Origin: an uncultured Slackia sp.
GTDB taxonomy: Bacteria > Actinomycetota > Coriobacteriia > Coriobacteriales > Eggerthellaceae
Reading direction: 5' to 3'
Assembly (NCBI GenBank): GCA_900555495.1
Contig: USLD01000068.1
Location: 1 to 7,349, forward strand
Length of the DNA: 7,349 nt
This document shows positions 1 through 4,512 of the stretch, in pieces (position 1 is the first letter of the stretch; each line of letters starts with the position of its first letter). A program made the translations under genes and the position numbers. Under the pieces are notes generated by a model. It saw nothing but the letters and a program-made list of their open reading frames with translations. It had not been told where the DNA came from and did no database searches.

Positions 1-374
1 ACGCCATCCTGCGCATCGAGGCGAAATCCCCCGAGCCGCAAGAACGGAATCCCGCACCCCGCTCCGGATGGCGGCGGCCGGGAATACAAGCCGATCATGC
101 GGCGCATCGACCCCGCGAGGCAGCGCCCGATGAACCCCATGCGGACGCGAGGGCGCGTCTCGAGCATGCCCTTGTGCAGTCGCTCGCACGTCAAGACGTC
201 GCCGTCGCAGCGCTGTCGGACTTCGGCGATGCGCCGATGCCGGGCGCGGGCGAAAAGCCGACCGACACAGGCCGTGTTTCATGCCGCCTTGTCATCGGCC
301 TCGCGGCGCTTCACGAAACCCGGGCCAAGGCGGCCGCAGAAGCGCTTTGGAGGGGCATCGCTCCCTTTATTTAA
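1..374 (+). CDS. C-terminal end of a probable MocR/PdxR-type transcriptional regulator (5' truncated by window)
   Basis: An open frame enters from the left edge (first full codon at base 3) and ends at TAA 372-374, giving 123 visible residues with mostly G/C third positions. The first residues (ILRIEAK) and the stretch from about residue 55 on (ALVQSLARQDVAVAALSDF, then CRLVIGLAALHE and AAEALWRGIA) follow the pattern of the C-terminal small domain of aminotransferase-fold MocR regulators: a 'LHxLLxL' strand, a helix, 'GVxVxPLSxYY', a gap, 'LLLGFAxLxExxI' and a final helix. MocR proteins join an N-terminal GntR winged helix to a PLP-binding domain and often control vitamin B6 or amino-acid genes. 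The diagnostic DNA-binding and PLP-lysine regions lie outside the window. Between the two matching parts, about residues 9-52 form a Pro/Arg/His/Ala-rich insert. Alternatives are a free class I aminotransferase or an unrelated protein. That this is real coding sequence is likelier than the family name. Confidence 0.5.
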   Translation, partial: AILRIEAKSPEPQERNPAPRSGWRRPGIQADHAAHRPREAAPDEPHADARARLEHALVQSLARQDVAVAALSDFGDAPMPGAGEKPTDTGRVSCRLVIGLAALHETRAKAAAEALWRGIAPFI

Positions 375-535
375 GGCACTCCTTGAAAACAGTCGATTCA
401 AAATGCGCATGAACTGGGGTTTTATATCGGTCACTAAAAAATGAGTAGGCGTTTTTCTTTCTGAGAATACCAATCATCAGGCGATTCCCGCCCCCTGGAA
501 AGCGCGTAATATGCAAATCGTTCCGAATGACACCC

Positions 536-586
536 ATCGGACATGCCCCTTATCCGATCCGCCCGTTCCCCTCGTGACGGATCGGA
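536..586 (+). repeat. Three-copy alternating inverted repeat (mutually exclusive hairpins)
   Basis: ATCGGA occurs at 536-541 and again at 581-586, and its complement TCCGAT at 553-558. The middle copy can pair with the left one (6 bp, 11-base loop) or with the right one, where the match extends to a perfect 9 bp (TCCGATCCG 553-561 with CGGATCGGA 578-586, 16-base loop). The two hairpins cannot form together, an arrangement typical of attenuators and RNA switches. It could equally be a protein binding site with three half-sites. The pairing is seen directly; the function is unknown. Confidence 0.5.
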
Positions 587-632
587 CCTCCTTCGATTTC
601 GACCCGCTTACCCCGAGTCGAATCAATCCCAT

Positions 633-659
633 GGCGCACCTCTCTCATGCGCCTTTCTT
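633..659 (+). terminator. Possible weak intrinsic terminator
   Basis: GGCGCA (633-638) and TGCGCC (648-653) form a perfect 6-bp GC-rich stem with a 9-base loop, followed directly by TTTCTT (654-659). The short stem and interrupted T tract make this a weak candidate. It stands 10 bases before a much stronger terminator, so it may be the first of a tandem pair. Confidence 0.35.
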
Positions 660-663
660 CCCC

Positions 664-706
664 AAAAGGCCGGCACACCCGCTAAGGCGTGTCGGCCTTT
701 TCTTTT
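664..706 (+). terminator. Strong intrinsic terminator, usable from both directions
   Basis: Bases 664-679 pair with 686-701 in a 16-bp stem (A4 at one side, T4 at the other, GC-rich core) with one G-T wobble, one A-C mismatch and a 6-base loop (CGCTAA). On the + strand it is followed by CTTTTG, giving TTTTCTTTT. On the minus strand the T4 end of the stem gives a shorter T tract. It lies 34 bases past the stop codon of the minus strand permease, so it is the probable terminator of the ABC operon as well as a stop for transcription from the left. Confidence 0.85.
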
Positions 707-739
707 GTCTCGGTCCGAAAGCCGATCGATCGCGCGACG

Positions 740-2845
740 CTATCGCCCGCCCTGACCGACTATCGATCGCGCGCTGACATAAGTCACCGAGAAGTAGATT
801 CCATACACCGTCAAAAACGATGCGACGGCCACGACGCTCGTCGCGCCGATGTCGAAGTTCCCGAACACGCGCACCACATCCGTGACCACCTGCATGGCGC
901 ACAACGTATGCGCTATCCCCAGTATCAGCGGGAAGGCAAAATACACCAGCACCTGCTTGAACAACGCTCCGTCGACCATCTTGCGAGGCGCTCCGAGTTT
1001 CGAGAGCAAATCGTATCGACGCGCGTTATCGGCCGCATCGGTCAATTGCTGAATGGCAAGGATCGCGGCGCACGCTATCACCAAAACGAAGCCGATGTAG
1101 ATGGCCAGATAGCTCACCACCGCCGTCAGGCCGAAGCTTTGCGAACGCACGCCATCGGCGGTCTGGACCATGGTGACCGGCTGCGTATTCGTATCCAGCG
1201 TCTGCTCGACCGCATTCGCGAAAGAACGGAACGCCTCCTGCTGGCCGGGTGCGCATCGCACATCGAGAATGGACTGATACGGCACGGCGTCCTCGGGCAG
1301 GCAGGCATCGTCGACGACGATCGCCCCCGCACGCATCATGACACCCGTGACTTCGATCGTGTCGCGGCACAGAACGCGCTGCACACGCACATCGTTTCCG
1401 AACACCGAAAGCGTCGGCTCTTTTTCGGCGACCGCCGCCAGATACGGCGCGGTCGTAGCGAAATCGCTCCACAAGAGGCATTCCCCCTCGCCGAGCATCA
1501 CAGGCTCGAGGCCTGCGAGCTCGCGCGCAGCATTGAACTCGGAAAGGCTCACGGCATCCAGATTCATCGAGGATGTGTCATCGGACAACAGCCCCGCGCC
1601 CACATAGTCGAGAAGCGACTCCCCCGTCTCATCTTCCAAGTCGCCGTAAGCGACGCCGGAATCGTAGAAATCGACCTGGACGCTTTCATCCACGAGCTCG
1701 TCCCAAGAAGGAGCGCCGACGACCGCCGCGCTATCGGCAAGCCCGCTCGCCATATCGTATCCATGGGCGCGCACGAAGTCGGAGAACTCCTCCCCATAGA
1801 CGGGAATCGCCTCCATGCCGTCTTCGCCGGCTTCATAGAAGAAATGGGTGGTGGAAACGGTGGCGTCGTATTTCGTTCCCGCATCGACCCCCGACTGCAT
1901 GGCGTTGCAGATACCGATGCCGCCGCATACGCTCGTCATGGCGAGGAACAGCGTGATCGCGATCACGCTCATGCTGACGAACGCCGAGTTCACGCGCGCC
2001 GAAAGCTGCCGCAGGAAAACCATGTTCAACCCGCGCAGATACAAGGGGCGGATCATCTGGGCGAGACGAAGCAGAAAGCCCGACAGAGAATAGAAGAACA
2101 AGACCGTGCCCGCGCACACGAGAATCGTGGCCGCGACGAACTGTCCATCGACGTTAAGGAGGCCGTTGTCGATGAGCAGCTTGTACGAAACGCCTATAAC
2201 GACGCACGAAACCAGGAACAGCGCAAACGACAGCGGCAGGCTGCGCAGCTTCATGCTCTCGTTCTTGCGTTCGGATTGCAGGAGGTCGATCAGCTTGGCT
2301 TTGGACAAATGCCCGGCGTTCCATGCCGCCGCGACGACGAATACGGCCGAAAACGCGACGACGGTCTGCGCCAAAGCGGCCCCCGATACGGAAAACGCCA
2401 CGCCCTCGACGGCGGAATCGAACATCGATGCCGCGAAATTCGAGAGCACCTGCGAAACGGCGATGCCGATGACGAGGCCCACGGCGAGAGACGCCGCGCC
2501 TACGATCAACGTCTCTGCAGCCGATATCTTGAGCAGGTCGCTTTTCTGCATTCCGAGCGTCAAATACAGCGCGAATTCCTTATTGCGCCTCTTGACCAAA
2601 AACCGATTGGCATACAGCACGAGGAACGCCAGGATGACGGCGATGAATGCCGACACGAACGAAATCACCATGCTCAAAAGCTCGACCATGGACCGCGAAT
2701 CTTGCGAAATGCGAGCCACGGCCTGGGAGTCGGCGATCGAATTGAACGCATAGAAAACGGCGATGCCGAGCACCAACGTGAAGAAATACACCGCGAAATC
2801 CTTCGCGGACTTGCGCACGTTGGCGAAAGCGAGTTTAACGAGCAT
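740..2845 (-). CDS. BceB-like ABC transporter permease (FtsX family)
   Basis: A 701-residue integral membrane protein, the membrane partner of the ATPase encoded just upstream. Ten hydrophobic segments can be read at about 18-38, 56-78, 111-133, 153-174, 203-223, 235-262, 288-312, 570-600, 632-652 and 668-690. About 250 residues lie outside the membrane between segments 7 and 8. This is the known BceB plan (ten helices, large loop between VII and VIII, usually ~650 residues), and the N-terminus (LAFANVRKSAKDFAVYFFTL) is typical of it. Family members bind peptide antibiotics such as bacitracin-type or lantibiotic compounds, free their targets, and signal to a paired kinase. The loop is strongly acidic, by my count about 46 Asp/Glu to 11 Lys/Arg, and has four Cys (456, 493, 515, 531) that could form disulfides. 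The start ATG (2843-2845) lies inside the ATPase gene, with a GAGG about 7 bases before it, so translation is probably coupled. The substrate cannot be read from sequence. Confidence 0.9.
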   Translation of the reverse strand: MLVKLAFANVRKSAKDFAVYFFTLVLGIAVFYAFNSIADSQAVARISQDSRSMVELLSMVISFVSAFIAVILAFLVLYANRFLVKRRNKEFALYLTLGMQKSDLLKISAAETLIVGAASLAVGLVIGIAVSQVLSNFAASMFDSAVEGVAFSVSGAALAQTVVAFSAVFVVAAAWNAGHLSKAKLIDLLQSERKNESMKLRSLPLSFALFLVSCVVIGVSYKLLIDNGLLNVDGQFVAATILVCAGTVLFFYSLSGFLLRLAQMIRPLYLRGLNMVFLRQLSARVNSAFVSMSVIAITLFLAMTSVCGGIGICNAMQSGVDAGTKYDATVSTTHFFYEAGEDGMEAIPVYGEEFSDFVRAHGYDMASGLADSAAVVGAPSWDELVDESVQVDFYDSGVAYGDLEDETGESLLDYVGAGLLSDDTSSMNLDAVSLSEFNAARELAGLEPVMLGEGECLLWSDFATTAPYLAAVAEKEPTLSVFGNDVRVQRVLCRDTIEVTGVMMRAGAIVVDDACLPEDAVPYQSILDVRCAPGQQEAFRSFANAVEQTLDTNTQPVTMVQTADGVRSQSFGLTAVVSYLAIYIGFVLVIACAAILAIQQLTDAADNARRYDLLSKLGAPRKMVDGALFKQVLVYFAFPLILGIAHTLCAMQVVTDVVRVFGNFDIGATSVVAVASFLTVYGIYFSVTYVSARSIVGQGGR

Positions 2846-3605
2846 CGCCGGCCTCGCTTCCCAGGCTTGTAGCCGCGGCTACCACCTTCGAGAAGAATTC
2901 CTTACGCGAATCGTCTCCTCGGCGCAGCTGCCCCCACAAACGACCGTCTTTGATGAATACGATGCGGCTGCACCAGCTGGCGGTGAACGCATCGTGCGTC
3001 ACCATGACGATGGATGCCCCCATCTTATTGAGCAGGTCGAACGTCTCGCGCACCATCTCCGGATCAAGCGCTGCGGTCACCTCATCGAACAGCATAATCT
3101 CGGGGTGCATCATCAGTGCACGCACGATCGCAACACGCTGCTTCTGACCGCCCGATATCTGATACGGATACTTTTCCAGGATATCGCCGATTCCCAACCG
3201 CGCCGCCATATCGTCGACGCGCGCGTCTATCTGGGAAGCCGGCGCCTTTTGGATCGTCAGAGCCAGCGCGATATTCTCGCGCACGGTAAGCGTGTCGAGG
3301 AGGTTCGAATCCTGGAACACGAATCCCAGTTCATCGCGACGAAAACGCGACACTTCCTTCGACGAAAGAGTCGTGACGTCGCGACCTGCGATGCAGATCG
3401 ACCCGCTCGTGACGGTATCTATCGTAGAGATGCAATTGAGCAAGGTCGACTTGCCCGAACCGCTCGGTCCCATGATGCCGACGAATTCCCCTTCGTCGAC
3501 GAAAAAACTCACTCCGTCGAGCGCAAGCGTGGCCGCCTGCGCATCCTTTCGCTCTCCTCCGTATCGTTTCGTCGCGTCCCTGACTTCGAGCACATGCCCC
3601 GCCAT
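2835..3605 (-). CDS. BceA-like ABC transporter ATP-binding protein
   Basis: A 256-residue cytoplasmic ATPase that powers the BceB-like permease. Walker A GPSGSGKST is at 46-54, the Q-loop Gln at 98, the signature SGGQKQ at 151-156, Walker B MLFDE ending at Glu175, the D-loop ALD at about 179-181 and the switch His at 204. QDSNLLDTLTVREN (98-111) and the C-terminal part (SRIVFIKDGRLWGQL and the following FF) are characteristic of BceA. In contrast, residues about 162-185 (LMMHPEIMLFDEVTAALDPE) look like polar amino-acid uptake ATPases rather than the 'ADEPTGALD' of BceA. The ATG at 3603-3605 is chosen because AGGAGG lies 5 bases upstream and the ATP-binding fold begins right after it; an in-frame ATG at 3737 would add 44 unrelated residues. 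The gene overlaps the permease by 11 bases. Expression probably depends on the divergent control region above 3605. Confidence 0.92.
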   Translation of the reverse strand: MAGHVLEVRDATKRYGGERKDAQAATLALDGVSFFVDEGEFVGIMGPSGSGKSTLLNCISTIDTVTSGSICIAGRDVTTLSSKEVSRFRRDELGFVFQDSNLLDTLTVRENIALALTIQKAPASQIDARVDDMAARLGIGDILEKYPYQISGGQKQRVAIVRALMMHPEIMLFDEVTAALDPEMVRETFDLLNKMGASIVMVTHDAFTASWCSRIVFIKDGRLWGQLRRGDDSRKEFFSKVVAAATSLGSEAGDAR

Positions 3606-3610
3606 AGCCG

Positions 3611-3616
3611 CCTCCT
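3611..3616 (-). promoter_or_regulatory. Ribosome binding site deciding the ATPase start
   Basis: The minus strand reads AGGAGG here, a perfect Shine-Dalgarno core, 5 bases before the ATG at 3605. It fixes the start of the ATPase gene at 3605 rather than at the upstream in-frame ATG at 3737. Confidence 0.85.
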
Positions 3617-3634
3617 CTCGTCGAACCCCGGCGT

Positions 3635-3684
3635 GCGCCGGCGCGAATATCGTCTGCACCAACGATATCGGGGGGCGCCGGCGC
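3635..3684 (-). promoter_or_regulatory. Nested GC-rich dyad in the leader of the ABC operon
   Basis: The 10-base palindrome GCGCCGGCGC occurs at 3635-3644 and again exactly 40 bases later at 3675-3684. Between the copies lies a second inverted repeat, ATATCGT (3647-3653) and ACGATAT (3662-3668), with an 8-base loop. The two dyads share nearly the same centre, so one long hairpin can form: a 10-bp outer stem, an asymmetric internal loop and a 7-bp inner stem. A further local inverted repeat, CCGGCG-TG-CGCCGG, spans 3628-3641. The dyad ends about 18 bases before the AGGAGG of the ATPase gene. It could be an mRNA leader hairpin affecting expression or a repressor site; no T tract follows, so it is not a simple terminator. 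Which molecule acts on it is unknown. Confidence 0.5.
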
Positions 3685-3687
3685 CAA

Positions 3688-3720
3688 CCTTGAGCCGACC
3701 TGACATTTGCCTGACGAAAA
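3688..3720 (+). promoter_or_regulatory. Putative OmpR/PhoB-family operator: 11-bp-spaced direct repeats
   Basis: CCTGAC occurs at 3699-3704 and 3710-3715, exactly 11 bp apart, and a degenerate copy (CCTTGA) begins another 11 bp upstream at 3688. Tandem half-sites with an 11-bp period are the usual binding sites of OmpR/PhoB-type regulators, one of which is encoded 71 bases downstream. Relative to the predicted start of transcription (about 3767) the two clean copies lie near -68 to -52, suitable for activation. The site lies between the two divergent operons and could serve both. Binding by this particular regulator is inferred. Confidence 0.5.
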
Positions 3721-3751
3721 GAAGCCGCCTCGTCCACGACGACGACACGCG

Positions 3752-3760
3752 TGCTTTAAT
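3752..3760 (+). promoter_or_regulatory. Extended -10 promoter of the response regulator-kinase operon
   Basis: TGCTTTAAT is an extended -10 (TGn followed by TTTAAT, one base from TATAAT). No good -35 is visible at the right distance (GTCCAC at 3732-3737), as often seen with extended -10 or activated promoters. Transcription would begin near 3767, leaving a ~24-base leader with AAAGGAG (3776-3782) before the ATG at 3791. Confidence 0.5.
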
Positions 3761-3790
3761 GGGAGCGAGAACGAGAAAGGAGCGTATGCC

Positions 3791-4510
3791 ATGAGCGATG
3801 CGAATCTGAAATCACGACGCATTCTCCTTGTAGACGACGAACCGGAACTGCGCCGTATGGTGGCATCGATGCTTGCCGCCGAGGGATTCTCCAACGTCAC
3901 GCAGGCGGGAAACGTCAAAGAGGCGCTCGAAGCGTTTCGACGCGTGAAGCCGGAGCTCGCGTTGCTCGATGTGATGCTTCCCGACGGCGACGGATTCACG
4001 CTATGCCAATACCTGCGCGCATTCGATTCGGACTCGCCTCTTCCCGTGATATTCCTTACCGCTAAAGACGAGACCGACGACCGGCTTTCGGGCCTTCGGT
4101 CGGGCGCCGACGATTACGTGACCAAGCCGTTCAGCCCCCAGGAACTCGTCTTGCGCATCGCGGCCGTGCTGCGTCGCTGCTACCCGGCCGACCCCGAGAC
4201 CGTCGAGCTCGCCGATTGCGTGCTCGACCTGGGCAACGCTGACGTGCACCGCAAGGACACGGGCGAGCACCTCTCGCTCACCGTAAAAGAACGCGCTCTT
4301 CTCGAAGCCCTCGCGCGTAATGCGGGGCGCATCGTCACCACCGACGCCCTCTGCGAGGCCGCATGGGGCGATTCGTTCGGGTACGAGCAATCGCTTATGA
4401 CGCATGTACGCCGCATTCGCGAAAAAATCGAAGCCGACCCGTCGCACCCCCGCTCGCTCGTCACGGCGAAAGGCATCGGATACAAGCTGGTCGCCCATAA
4501 GGAGCGCTGA
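3791..4510 (+). CDS. OmpR/PhoB-family response regulator
   Basis: A 239-residue cytoplasmic transcription factor, normal length for the family. The receiver domain (about 10-128) has the acidic pair Asp15/Asp16, the phospho-acceptor Asp60 in LLDVMLPDGDG, the switch Thr90 and Lys112 in TKPF. The C-terminal winged helix (about 139-235) has the usual LTVKERALLEALARNAGRIV and THVRRIREKIE elements and ends in GIGYKL. The paired kinase starts two bases after its stop, so the two are co-transcribed and the kinase is the natural phosphate donor. The ATG at 3791 has AAAGGAG 8 bases upstream; the in-frame ATG at 3707 lies upstream of the predicted promoter and would add 28 residues foreign to the family. 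Probable targets are the divergent BceAB-like operon and its own promoter, through the 11-bp repeats at 3688-3720. Which ligand triggers it is unknown. Confidence 0.95.
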   Translation: MSDANLKSRRILLVDDEPELRRMVASMLAAEGFSNVTQAGNVKEALEAFRRVKPELALLDVMLPDGDGFTLCQYLRAFDSDSPLPVIFLTAKDETDDRLSGLRSGADDYVTKPFSPQELVLRIAAVLRRCYPADPETVELADCVLDLGNADVHRKDTGEHLSLTVKERALLEALARNAGRIVTTDALCEAAWGDSFGYEQSLMTHVRRIREKIEADPSHPRSLVTAKGIGYKLVAHKER

Positions 4511-4512
4511 CC

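Larger units (their letters stand above)
375..663. other. Intergenic region without a protein gene; AT-richer, then hairpin-rich
   Basis: No reading frame here has convincing coding character. Bases about 380-480 are clearly AT-richer than the surroundings (runs such as CACTAAAAAATGAG and GTTTTTCTTTCTGAG), as expected for untranslated DNA with promoters. From 536 onward the + strand carries several inverted repeats in succession, described separately. The gap sits between the end of a + strand gene (374) and the end of a minus strand gene (740), so no flanking gene needs a promoter here. The structured part therefore needs another explanation, such as a small RNA or stacked terminators. Confidence 0.6.
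519..706 (+). ncRNA. Candidate structured small RNA ending in an intrinsic terminator (speculative)
   Basis: A weak promoter-like hexamer TAATAT (507-512), preceded by a poor -35 (TTCCCG, 485-490), would start a transcript near 519. The following ~190 bases contain four successive stems: 553-561/578-586 (perfect 9 bp), 595-603/617-624 (8 bp with one bulged T), 633-638/648-653 (perfect 6 bp, followed by TTTCTT) and the strong terminator 664-701 with its T tract. No downstream + strand gene exists that such a leader could control, so a free-standing RNA is one reading. It matches no RNA family I recognise: the SRP RNA, tmRNA, RNase P and tRNA signatures are absent. The alternative is merely a stack of terminators between converging units. 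Confidence 0.2.

Noticed and set aside
349..372. Terminator-like GGAG...CTCC followed by TTTATTT at the end of the first gene
   Set aside because: The stem would be only 4 bp with an 8-base loop and includes the last codons; too weak to call a terminator.
383..402. Imperfect dyad TTGAA-N9-TTCAA
   Set aside because: Five-base arms with a 9-base gap are expected by chance in AT-richer intergenic DNA, and no promoter elements are placed around it.
97..444. 115-codon + strand frame at the left edge
   Set aside because: It overlaps in another frame the open frame that enters from the window edge and ends at 374. It continues into AT-rich intergenic DNA and its product is an Arg-rich shadow without pattern.
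613..632. tRNA T-arm-like GAGTCGAATC
   Set aside because: There is no GGTTCGA-type loop, no acceptor stem and no anticodon arm at the proper distances on either strand.
511..777. 88-codon + strand frame across the intergenic region
   Set aside because: It runs through the hairpins and the strong terminator and into the 3' end of the permease, with no ribosome binding site and a composition unlike the real genes.
689..2872. Very long + strand open frame (over 700 codons) opposite the permease gene
   Set aside because: It is the antisense shadow of a clear ten-helix permease. Its translation is Arg/His/Asp/Gln-rich without domains, as expected for the complement of GC-rich codons, and it has no ribosome binding site or promoter.
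3707..3790. N-terminal extension of the response regulator to an upstream in-frame ATG
   Set aside because: It would start upstream of the predicted promoter, lacks a ribosome binding site and adds residues foreign to the family. The ATG at 3791 has a well-placed AAAGGAG.
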